Source: Amaranthus tricolor (lineage: Eukaryota > Streptophyta > Magnoliopsida > Caryophyllales > Amaranthaceae). From it: a stretch of DNA of 64,000 nucleotides. Shown in pieces: positions 1 to 9,905 of the stretch (positions within the stretch are counted from its first letter, which is position 1; each line of letters starts with the position of its first letter). Location of the stretch: contig NC_080063.1 of NCBI RefSeq assembly GCF_026212465.1, positions 5,620,043-5,684,042 on the forward strand, read 5' to 3'. Made by a program: the position numbers and the translations under genes. The notes below the pieces were generated by a model. The model saw only the letters and a list, made by a program, of their open reading frames with translations, made no database searches and was not told where the DNA came from.

Positions 1-1715
1 CAACCTGCAAAATCGTGTGAGATACATAGTCCTTTAAAAGAACAGAGGGCCTCTTTTCCCTCAGGCCACGACCAAGATTAGAGTCATGAGGATGAGAAGT
101 ATCTTCTGGCGGGGATGAAGGGTGGTTTGTGGTGCTAGACGATGTATTGGAAAAAGATTCAGAGGTATGTGTAGGTGAGGATTGAGGAGTAGTAGTAGGA
201 GAAGATGATGGAGAGGAAGTATTGGTGGAAGAATGAAAAGGTAGATCATCATCAAATATAACAGAATTATCAGGAAGCCAAATATCATCAGCCAAGTCAT
301 TAGGAATATGAGATACATCGCCATCGGAGTCCCCAAAAGGAAATTCATTTTCATGAAATTGTACATCACGAGACACAAAAAATTGATTAGAGTCCAAATC
401 ATACACCTTCCATCCTTTCTTATTACCTTGAGGATACTCCACAAAAATACAACGACGACTCCGAGGAGCAAACTTATCACCCTTTGCCCTCTGATTGTGA
501 GCAAAACATAAACACCCAAACACCCTCAATGCATCTAAATTAGGGGGTGTACCAAATAGAAGCTCATGAGGAGTTTTACCACCTAAAACACCGGAAGGGG
601 TACGATTAATAAGATGAACAGCTGTAAGAACACATTCCCCCCCCCCCCCCCCCCCAAAAGAGACAGGTAAGTTGGCTTAAAACAGCAAAGCTCTACTAAC
701 ATTAAGTATGTGTTGATGTTTACGCTCAACCCGACCATTCTGTTGTAGAGCTGCAACACAAGAAGTTTGAAAAATAATGCCATTAGCATCGACGTAAGAT
801 ATCATGTGTTGGAACTCAGTGCCATTATCAGATTGAATAAATTTAACAGTAGATTCAAATTGACGATCAACCATGGCAAAAAACTTGGAAAAAGCAAAAA
901 CAACTTCAGTTTTATTAACCAATAAATACACCTATACAGCACGAGAAAAATCATCAACCAATGTCAAAAAAATAAATTGCATCACAAGAGGAGGGTGTAG
1001 TATAAGGTCCCTACAAATCACAATGTACTAACTCAAAAATTCGATTATCTTTAAAATCACTAGTAGGAAATGCATCTCGGGTTTGTTTAGCCATAGGACA
1101 AACAACACAGGCTTTATTTAAACATTTTTTATTCCGACTACTACGAATGATGGGAACTAGCTTTAGCACACGATCGGAAGGATGGCCTAAGCAACGATGC
1201 CACAATTCAAATTCCGTGATAGAGGATGGAGAAATAGCACAAATAGCAGGATCACTTCGAAAGTAATAAAGTCCATCTTTTCTTTCACCTACTCCAATCT
1301 GCGTCCTCAAGGATCGGTCCTGAATAACACACAATGAGTAAGTGAAATGTACTAAAAAATTTGATTCATCAATTAATTTTGATACAGAAAGCAAATTGCA
1401 ACGTAATTCTAGAACAAATAACACATTATGGAGCACAATAGAAGGTGATAGGTGAACATTGCCAACCAAAGTAGCCATTGAGTGGCTGCCATTAGGTAGA
1501 CCAACCGGCCACGAATGTATAAACTTCATATCAAATAAACAGGAAACATCACCAGTAACGTGATGAGATGCCCCCGTGTCAATTATCCAATTCATGTTTG
1601 AGCACTTACCAGCCATACGTTCAGAGGAGTTCGCTGCCGAAGTCGTCATGTGAAGAGTGGATACCTGCTGGGTACTGTAAGTAACGGAAGAAGGCTGCTG
1701 AAATCAATACTATTA
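1..1715 (-). pseudogene. Decayed Ty1/copia pol fragment (protease to post-integrase), runs off the left edge
   Basis: Read on the minus strand, 1715 to 1011 carries an aspartic-protease motif (WIIDTGASHHVTG) followed by a GAG-pre-integrase segment with LWHRCLGHPS and CVVCPMAKQ, the zinc-binding part of copia integrase. From about 931 to 677 the integrase core follows, with QSDNGTEF and QQNGRVERKH; between about 580 and 1 comes the spacer with GCLCFAHNQRAKGDKF and VEYPQGNKKGWKVYD. These parts lie in different frames, so the coding region is broken. A run of 19 C (637-655) sits inside the integrase segment. An in-frame stop near 1716 and the start of CDC48 similarity just beyond mark the 5' limit; no LTR or gag is visible. 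Reverse transcriptase would lie left of the window. This is a dead insertion fragment. Confidence 0.85.
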
Positions 1716-1722
1716 CCGCTCC

Positions 1723-1989
1723 ATAACAAGAGGAGAAGTGAAAACCCAGAAGCAATGGAGGAGGACGCCATAGAAGACGAAGTTGCTGAAATCAAGGCTG
1801 CTCATTTTGAAGAATCAATGAAGTATGCTCGAAGGAGTGTTTGCGACGCTGATATTCGTAAATATCAAGCATTTGCTCAGGCATTGCAGCAGTTAAGAGG
1901 ATTCGACACTAAGTTCTGGTGGTATGACTGGTACAGATGCATTTGCTGCCTCAGCTGGTGGAGCTGATGAAGATGATCTCTATAATTAG
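1723..1989 (+). pseudogene. CDC48: C-terminal fragment of CDC48/p97 AAA ATPase
   Basis: The frame starting near 1729 reads RRSENPEAMEED, then DEVAEIKAAHFEESMKYARR, then DADIRKYQAFAQ: the conserved C-terminal region of plant CDC48 after the D2 ATPase domain. Near 1910 the frame shifts by one base, and the other frame gives GGMTGTDAFAASAGGADE and the hallmark tail DDLYN before the TAG at 1987-1989. In the family this tail binds cofactors of the ubiquitin-dependent segregase. Only about 85 residues remain, there is no N domain or ATPase core, and a copia pol fragment abuts the upstream side. It is a pseudogene fragment, not a functional copy. A retrocopy and a truncated genomic duplicate cannot be told apart here. 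Confidence 0.88.
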
Positions 1990-2955
1990 CTTCTCTTTGG
2001 TTTCCTTTCTATTTTCACATTACTCCCAATATAATACTTTTCTCTATTTTTATTTTCAAGATGACATTTATTTATGTGGTTCAGCCCATCTTTTTTTCAC
2101 CTGTGACTGTAGAATCACATCCTGATGTTGGAATTTTATTCAAATGTTTAAGTTAATCTATAGACGTTAATGTTAAAAGAAATAATGAAAAAAAATACAA
2201 TTTTTAAGAAATAAACAAAATCAGGTCGGAACTGGGTCACAATTTTAGGTACCCAAAAAGGCAGGTATCCGGATTTTGAATCCGAATCGACCCGGTATCC
2301 GATTTTAAACACCCTTATCATCGACACTTATAAACTCATATTTAATTATTTAATATAGTCTAGAGAATTTAGTTCCTCTTTTTAATTAATATTACATTTA
2401 TTACAATAACACTCTATCGTTTGGTGATTGAAATTAAAATGGTAATGATAATGATAATTTACGCTAAATTTCCTATTAAAACACTTGATAAGGTTTTGAA
2501 TGGTGATACTTGTATTTTTTTTAATTATTTTTTTCCTTCATAAAATTCAATTTCTTTCATTACCATTTATAGAATGGTATTTAATAGTAATAGAATTTCT
2601 AAAGGAAAATATTTCATTTTATTAAGTGTAAAAAAAATCTTTATCACCATAAAAATAACATATTACATCTCATGAAAATTTACATTAAAAATCATTTTTT
2701 TGTAATACTTCCTTTACAAATTCTAATGGTCTTCAATGGGCCGGCCCAAACAATAAAAAAATTTAAATTTACTGATTTTGAATTCTTCTTGTTTTCTGTG
2801 CCATTTAAGTCAGTTTTATCATTAAATCAAAATGACTCTTTGAATTTCTCATTGAACTTTCTTACTCTTTAAAGAGATTTTCTCTCTCATCTTGCTCTCA
2901 TTTTTTTCAGTTTCTTCTATCTTCTCCAATCTTTATGAATTTTTAGCTTCTTTCA
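1990..2955. other. AT-rich spacer, no gene
   Basis: No supported reading frame. At 2216-2310 there is a short GGTAC/CCGGTATCC-rich stretch of the kind scattered in plant repeats, ending in AAACACCC. A related GGGTCGG-rich stretch lies in the B3 gene intron at about 7330-7510. At 2690-2880 the sequence is pyrimidine-rich and precedes the repeat array. Confidence 0.6.
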
Positions 2956-2965
2956 TGTTCAAAAT

Positions 2966-3205
2966 CTGATGTAAGTTGAGATTTTGATTGGTGTAAGTTG
3001 ACATTATATATGTTATAGGTTGGCATTACAATTGTTATAAGTTGTTATTAGTCTGATGTAAGTTGACATTACTTCTGATATAAGTGGGTATTAAGTTTGA
3101 TATAAGTGGATTTCAAGTCTAATATAAATTGGAATTGAGTTTGATCTAGTTGACATTAAGTTGATGTAAGCTGACAATAGGTCTAATGTAAGTTAGATTT
3201 AAATT
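2966..3205 (-). repeat. Left arm of an inverted pair of 22-bp repeat arrays
   Basis: About 11 degenerate units of roughly 22 bp with the core CTGATGTAAGTTGACATTA. This core is the reverse complement of the unit repeated at 3685-4417. Units vary (GTAAGTTGACATTA, ATAAGTGGGTATTAAG, GTAAGCTGACAATAGG), so the array is old. Confidence 0.75.
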
Positions 3206-3684
3206 TATTGTTAGTTTGGTTTTTCTTAATCTATATTTATATCATATTTAAGTTTGGTTTTAAATTTATTGTAATATTACATTTATGATTATTCTTGTTA
3301 ATGTTTGTTTATGTCATTTAATGCTATTTTTTATAATTGTTTTGTATACACAGGGTTGTCAAAGACATATATACTAATTGCAATCCACTTCTCTTCTTGT
3401 GTAATGGTAAAGACGAGATCAAGCTTACATCTGTACAAATTTTTGCTGTGAATCAAATAGGTTTCAACGGTTGTTAATGGTTCGAAGAAAATCAGAGTGA
3501 AAAAATACATCTCAAAGAAGTAGTGTGTAGCGGATTGAATAAAAAAAACAATTTAATTGTGTGTATTAAGAAAATTTATGATTAGTAAATTATGTGAAAT
3601 CGTTTATTGTTATTATTTGTATATGTTATGACAAAGATTTTGTGTATTTTAAATCGTTTTACATTTTAAGGATTTTGTGTTTTA
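3206..3684. other. Spacer between the inverted repeat arms
   Basis: Unique AT-rich sequence of about 480 bp between the opposed arrays. No credible reading frame. It would be the loop if the two arms paired. Confidence 0.5.
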
Positions 3685-4417
3685 ATACCTACTTATATCA
3701 TCCTTAATGCTTACTTATAGTATACTTAATGCCTAATTAATCAGACTTAGTGCCAACATACATTAGGCTTAATGCCAACTTACAACACATTTATTTTCTA
3801 CTTATAGTATACTGCCTACTTACATCGGACTTTATACCAACTTACAGTACACTTATTACCTACTTATATCATCTTAATCTATATTTATATTATATTTACA
3901 TTTCATACTTAATACCTACTAATATCTTATCTAATACCAACTTACAACATACTTATTGCATACTTAATGCTAATTTACATCAGACTTAACGTCAATTTAT
4001 ATCAAATTTAATATCAATTTACATCGTACTTAATGTCAATTTACATCATATTTAATGTCAGCTTTCATCACATTTAATACATACTTACATCAGACTTAAT
4101 GTCAACTTACAGTACACTTAATACATGCCAACTTACATCAGACTTATTGCCTACTTACATAAAACTTAATGCCAACTTACATCATATTTAATGCCAACTT
4201 ACAACACATTTATTATATACTTACATCAGACTTAATGTCAATTTACTTCATACTTAATGTTAATTTACATCAAACTTAATGTCAATTTACATAAGACTTA
4301 TTGTCTACTTACATCAAACGTAATGCCAACTTACATCATACTTAATGTCAACTTTCAACACACTTAATACCCACTTACATCAGACTTAATAGCAACTTAC
4401 AGTACACTTAATACATA
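3685..4417 (+). repeat. Right arm of the 22-bp repeat array (about 30 units)
   Basis: Repeats of roughly 22 bp with the consensus ACTTAATGCCAACTTACATC, varied to AATGTCAATTTACATCA and similar. Orientation is opposite to the 2966-3205 array. Short frames through it are artefacts of the repeat. Confidence 0.8.
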
Positions 4418-4444
4418 TTGTATTTTGATCATCATGTTCAACGT

Positions 4445-4890
4445 CATTGTGTTTTTCTTCCTCCTAAAAAGCATCGACTGAGTGTTTTATTTCAATTAAT
4501 TTATATAGAAAACAACTTTAAAATGCAAAACAATAATTGGGGGTTTAATTTCAAAGAAAAAAATCAAGAACCAAATATTAGCCTTTCTTCTTCCTCCTCA
4601 AAACATCAGCTGGGTGCTTTATTTCAATTAATATTTATAGAAAACAATTTTAAAAGACAAAACAATAATTGGGGGTTTAATTTCAAAAAAAATTAAGAAC
4701 TAAATATTAGTCTTTCTTCTTCCTCCTCAAAACATCAACGGGGTGTTCTATTTCAATTAATTTTCATAAAAAACAATTTTAAAAGACAAAACAATAATTG
4801 AGGGTTTAATTTCAAAAAAACTCAAACTCAAAAACCAAATATTAGGCTTTCTTCTTCCTTCTCTAGCAAGCATGGTGTTTCTTTATGGAA
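4445..4890 (+). repeat. 130-bp tandem repeat, about 3.3 copies
   Basis: Each copy carries a TTTCTTCTTCCTCCTCAAAA segment, then TTCAATTAAT (at 4491, 4623 and 4752) and AACAATAATTGGGGGTTTAA. The periods are 132 and 129 bp. A fourth copy stops near 4890. Apparent frames across it repeat with the period and are not genes. Confidence 0.85.
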
Positions 4891-5402
4891 GTAATTGTGA
4901 ATAAATTCAAAATGGAAGAATAAATGGACATTTGAATTTGAATTTTTAATTTTCATTGATAATAGAATAGAGTAGTTATTCAATAATTACCTTGCATCAG
5001 TTTCCAAAAGGAGTGTTAATGATGGTCATTAAAATGTGAAAACGTTTTTTAAGAAAGGAGCTTTGACTGTAGTTGTTGTAGACGAGTTGTACTTCCTTTA
5101 GTTTTTTTTAACTTTAATGCAATTTTAGAGCAAGAGAAAAAAAAAGTACTAATTACTAATATATGTAATTTAGAAATACTTTCTATTTTTACTAGTTCTT
5201 GTTAATCTTCCTATTTATTGTTGTTGTTTTATTTGTTTTTGGCACTCTATTCAATAGACTATTTCAATCATAATTATCTTTAAATGCTTGATTAAAAAAC
5301 ATAAAAATTCGATATTAATAAAACTTATATTGAAAGTATCAATCAAGATACTACTTGATTAATAAATGATAAATAGTGTTAAAACCAAATAGGATAATAA
5401 TA
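4891..5402. other. AT-rich spacer, nothing recognised
   Basis: No frame, RNA gene or repeat supported between the 130-bp array and the Stowaway-like element. Confidence 0.5.
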
Positions 5403-5690
5403 CTCCTTCCAATTCAATTTATTTGTCCCATTTACTTTGGGTACAAATATTAAGAAAATGAGAGGACCGTCTAAAATAATAGACTCATGTGTAATATTAG
5501 TTATTTTTAATGTTAAGAATTGAAGGGGACCTTTTAAAATAGTAGACACATATGCAATATTGAGTATTTTTTATATTAGAAAAATAAGGAGATCACCTAT
5601 AAATATAAATATAAATTTTAAGATAAAAATGAGACAATTAAGATTAACCCACCCAATAAAAATGAGACTAAGTAAAAAGAATTAAGGGAG
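5403..5690. mobile_element. Stowaway-like MITE (Tc1/mariner), upstream of the B3 gene
   Basis: The left end is CTCCTTCCAATTCAATTTAT and the right end AAAAAGAATTAAGGGAG. Their outer bases are inverted repeats of the CTCCCTCC type seen in Stowaway elements. TA dinucleotides flank it at 5401-5402 and 5691-5692, matching a TA target duplication. Length is 288 bp with no coding capacity. It ends about 160 bp before the B3 start codon, so it forms part of that gene's upstream region. Confidence 0.75.
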
Positions 5691-5848
5691 TAACAGTTAA
5701 TAAAATGGAGTATTTTAAGACAATTACAAATTCCAATATAGTGCTGTTCGAACGGTCGACTGCCTCTGTTCCGCCATTGAAATACAAAACCCTGCTGCTT
5801 ACGTCTTAATACTCTTCATAATAGAAGACAAATAGAAAACGAACTAAA

Positions 5849-7682
5849 ATGGGGAGCTGTTCATACGAAGAACGTCGTCAAAAGCGAGTGGAAGAGAACA
5901 AAAAACGCTTAGAAGATCTCAATCTTCTCCATCTCTCTCAATCTCTCAAAAGCATCTCCCCCAACTCTTCTCCAGTAATCCTCTCTCTACATTTTTATAC
6001 ACCTATCTGTTGATTTACTTATATTTTTGTATAATCGATGCACTAATTCTTTGAATTTGACATTAACATTTCAATGAATCGAAAAGATGAAGAAGGTAGG
6101 AAAACCTAGAATAGTAGAGAAGAAAATGGTAGGAGTCCGACGATCTTCCCGAGTAGCCAAAAATCCTGCTCCTACTCCTGTTTATATTGAAGTGTGTTTT
6201 CTCTCCTTTGCTTAATTGTCGATTTGTTTCCCCCTTCTTAATTTATCATTTTACTGATGATTTCTCTTGATTTTGTAGGTTCAATACCCTCGATTATCCT
6301 CACCCAGAAAGTGAGTTTGTTTTGAACAGGAGAAGCTTATCTATGATCTAATAATACGACAGTTTAATTCGATTAAAGATGGATTAAATGAAAAGTACTG
6401 TGAAAATTGCAGGAGTTATGGAGTGGTAAGGGGAAATTACGAAGTTGCAACAGAAGAAGAAAGAGCCTACACCATTAAAGTTGCAGAGAAATTGGCTGCT
6501 AAACTTGATGAAGAGGGTTTTCCTACTCTTGTTAGACCCATTCTTCCTTCCCATGTTGCTGGTTGTTTTTGGCTGGTATTTTCATTTTTCTTGTTAATAC
6601 TCCGTTTTTTAGTTCTTCACCAACACCAAAATTGAATCCATTGTTAATACAAGTCACTAACACAGAATGTGGAATGATGGATCCCTGAATTGGAGCATCA
6701 GGGTCTTCCTAGTGATTTTTGCAGGTCAAGCTTACCGAGTAATGATGGAATGGTGACGCTGGTAGACGAAGAGGGTGAAGAGTATCCTGTTGTTTACTTA
6801 GCTCGGAAAACTGGATTGAGTGGAGGTTGGAGAGGTTTTGCATTGGGTCATCAACTTGTAGATGGTGATACCGTTGTTTTCCAAGTAATCAGTCACTCTA
6901 TTATGAAGGTAATGCATCATTTACTCTTTACTTTAGTCTTGTTCATGATTTTGAATTTACGGGTTGAGATGGTACGTAATCGGGATAAATAGAAATAATT
7001 CATTTGATGGACGCAATTTGTTGAGATGGTATATAATCTGGATAAGTAAACTGGCTTATGAATTATGATTCATCTAACGGACCCAACTTGTTGAGATGGT
7101 ATATAATCGCAATATGTAGACCGGCTTATGATTCATCAAAGGAACCTAACTTGTTGAGATGGTATATAATCGAGATAAGTAGATTGGCTTATGATTCATC
7201 TAACGGATCCAACTTGTTGAGATGGTATATTATCGCGATAAGTAGACTGGCTTATGATTCATCAAACTGACCTGACTTGTTGAGATGGTATATGATCGGG
7301 ATAAGTAAACTGGCTTGTGATTCATCTAACAGACGTAAAAGTGTTCATTCGGGTAATTAGATCGATTTCGGGTAAGGTGTTTCGGGTCGGTTTAAATCGG
7401 GTCTTGTATCCACATTGGTTTTTGCATAGGTGTAAATCTTTTTTTAGTCGGGTCAAATTGGGTTCGATTATAAAGTCGGGTAAATATGGGGTCATCGAGT
7501 CTGTTTTGAACACCTTCAGGCCAACTTGTTGAGATGGTATAGAATCGGGATAAGTAAACATGCTTAAAATTCATCTAATGGACTCAACTTTTGGGCTTCG
7601 AAATTAACGCTTTGACATTGTTGTTGTTTGAATGCAGATATATATTATAAGGGGCAAAGGCTACGAAGCTCCTCAGGACTAA
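5849..7682 (+). CDS. B3 DNA-binding domain protein (At3g19184/At5g42700-like), 6 exons, about 225 aa
   Basis: Exons 5849-5974, 6087-6191, 6279-6310, 6413-6575, 6702-6908 and 7638-7682 join in frame with GT-AG borders and end in TAA. The N-terminus (MGSCSYEERRQKRVEENKKR) and a basic segment with VRRSSRVA match a plant B3 subgroup that has a basic coiled N-terminal region before a single B3 domain. The B3 domain fills about residues 120-225: VRPILPSHVAGCFWL, GLPSDFCRSSLPSND, VTLVDEEGEEYPV, KTGLSGGWRGFALGHQLVDG, DTVVFQ and a final YIIRGKG strand. In this family the domain binds DNA in the nucleus; targets of this subgroup are poorly known. The length fits the family, and the first ATG in frame with the conserved N-terminus was used. 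Intron 5 contains a 63-bp minisatellite. A Stowaway-like MITE lies just upstream. Confidence 0.9.
7003..7590 (+). repeat. 63-bp minisatellite in intron 5 of the B3 gene
   Basis: Five or more copies of a 63-bp unit containing ACTTGTTGAGATGGTATATA and GGCTTATGATTCATC. The period is a multiple of three, so a spurious open frame runs through it at 7058-7270. The array is broken at about 7330-7515 by a GGGTCGG-rich stretch and resumes with one copy (GCCAACTTGTTGAGATGGTA) to about 7590. Confidence 0.85.
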
Positions 7683-9275
7683 ATAATAACCGCAGTTGCA
7701 TGGGGCTTTTTCTAAACTGACATTTTGTATTAGCTTAGATTTAGTACAGTTTCTTACCCAGGGAAGTAACATGATGATGTATCCTGTAAAGTTGAAAGAA
7801 TTCCCTCCTTGAAAATGGATTTCGTTGATTTGAATATATATTAAGACAATATGAAATGTAAATCCAACCCTAGCAGTTTAATTCTGCAGTAACATAACGA
7901 GTTGAATTTGCTTTTATAAGAGTGATTTATCAACTCCAGCTCCTACTTGGACTAAAATTTATTATCTAATTTGACTTTGTTTCGACTCAGACTCTTGAAA
8001 CTCTAGAAAATCGGATTATAATGGTTTTCGAACACCAAATTCGTATAACAATACACAAGATGACATTAACGTCTTTTAGATAGTCTATGATTTTGTCCAA
8101 ATTCTACTTAACAAAAAAAATAATCCGACTAACTTCATTTTAATGAACTAGTTGTAAATTGGTTAATTTGTCTTTGAACGACACACTTACAAAATTCTCA
8201 TTTGACCATAATGAATTGAATAAGTTGAAAATCATATCACTCATTTTAATTAACTTACCACATGTAAAATAAAGACTGAATATTTTTACAGAATGTTATA
8301 TTTGTTTGTATTATGTATGAAATTGTGTATTACTATTCATATTTCTTTAGTGAATTAATTAAACTTGAATTCTATTAACTGAATTTGTGTTTGAATACAA
8401 GGCCGTATAACTGAAAACTGACTACCAATTGAACTCATTCTTAACTAAATTCAATTTAACTTGAGTCAAATAATAAATACAAACCTAAAATCAAATCTTA
8501 TGCGACTCAATCTTCAAACGAGTTGATACCGATCATAACTCACGATGCTCTAATCGTAACCAACTTTAACACGAGTAGATTTTAAATTATATTCTAATTT
8601 TATTGACTATATCCTCAGTCGAGGTTATGGTTTCATCTAAAGATATGACTTAGTCCCCACTAACATATTTTATGTAAGTAGCGTTGCAAACCGCTAAATA
8701 CCTAGCTATAACAAGGGTGCAATACTTATTGAGCTCAAACCTAACCTTAGTTTAAGGTATGTTGGTTTCAAACACGTCTTATACTACTCCAACATCATTC
8801 ACTACTTAACCTACACAATACAAGTGATTGAGCATTGATTTACGGTGCTTTGGCTCTCATGCGCCTATTGGTGGTGATAGGGAAACATCCGTTCGACAAT
8901 GATCGTAGCTTGTACTTCCCTGATTTGAAATACTTAATACATTTTTATTATTGACACTATTCATTGTTCAAGTATATTTTATATATTGCGATTAATGTGT
9001 AAGAAAAATATAGTTAAGTGGGATCTTGTTTGAATCGTCTAATCGCATACTTTCATAATATTAACTTTTTATAATTTTTATGTGTATAGTTAAATATAAA
9101 AATTATCAAAATAAAGCATTGGATTGCCTAAAAAGTCAAATATAGCAAGTATAGTGGAACGGAGTAAGTAGTTGGTACGAAATTTAAAGTGATTGATTTA
9201 ATTGATTGATTCTATTACCGGTTTATTTAGTTGATTCAGAAATCATTGATGTAAGTAGCTTATTCATAATTGATA
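7683..9275. other. Intergenic, B3 gene 3' flank to MITE
   Basis: AT-rich sequence with no supported gene. The first 150 bases probably hold the B3 gene 3' UTR. Nothing else recognised. Confidence 0.5.
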
Positions 9276-9600
9276 GGGAAATTCCATGTGGAATTTTTGG
9301 CCGTTCCATGTAGTAGGCAAATATTTTTTTTAGTTTATGTGGTAACCTTCACCTTTCAATTTTTCCACGTGGTAGAGAAAAGGAAAATTTTTTTATAATG
9401 ACATTTTTTTAAAAAAACAAACGTCGTTATCACCCTCCCTTAACCTTATATTTCAAAATTCTGTCAAAATAAGTACTTAATTTAATAAAAAATTTAATAT
9501 TTTATCTAGCATATAAAAAGTTAAAAGCTTAATATTATTGCATGAATTTAAAAAGTATTTATGAAAAAGAAAAAACTCAAAATCACCCCATGCAATTCCC
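9276..9600. mobile_element. MITE with GGGAA(A)TT termini
   Basis: It starts GGGAAATTCCATGTGG and ends with GGGGTGATTTT on the reverse strand after GGGAATTGCAT, giving imperfect terminal inverted repeats over about 25 bp. The interior (CATGTAGTAGGCAAA, ATGTGGTAACCTTCACC, AACGTCGTTATCACC) recurs at 34105-34410. No target duplication is certain. It ends about 300 bp before the XPB start codon. Confidence 0.5.
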
Positions 9601-9905
9601 TATTAAATACATCAATAAATTGTTTTAACAGGCAAATTTACGGAACAATATCATTAGCTTGACCACCACTCAATAGTATGCAAAATACTCTATAATTATC
9701 CGATTAAATAAAATTATCTAATAATCTATTTGACCAAACACTTTATGTATGCTTGTGCGACAGTTGCGAGGAACCGAGACAGGCTATGCATATAGAAGCG
9801 AAAGAGAGTATCTTGCTGCCATAGTTTAAGACTACTATTATTCTCTTGCAAACTCTTGAAGAATTGGGATCACCCTAATTTGTGTATTAGCATTTGCAAA
9901 CAAAG

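Noticed and set aside
3750..3989. 79-codon frame
   Set aside because: It translates the 22-bp repeat array; no conserved sequence.
4418..4696. 92-codon frame with internal repeat
   Set aside because: It follows the 130-bp tandem repeat and its apparent protein repeat is only the DNA repeat.
7058..7270. 70-codon frame with 21-residue repeats
   Set aside because: The 63-bp minisatellite in the B3 gene intron is a multiple of three and gives a spurious open frame.
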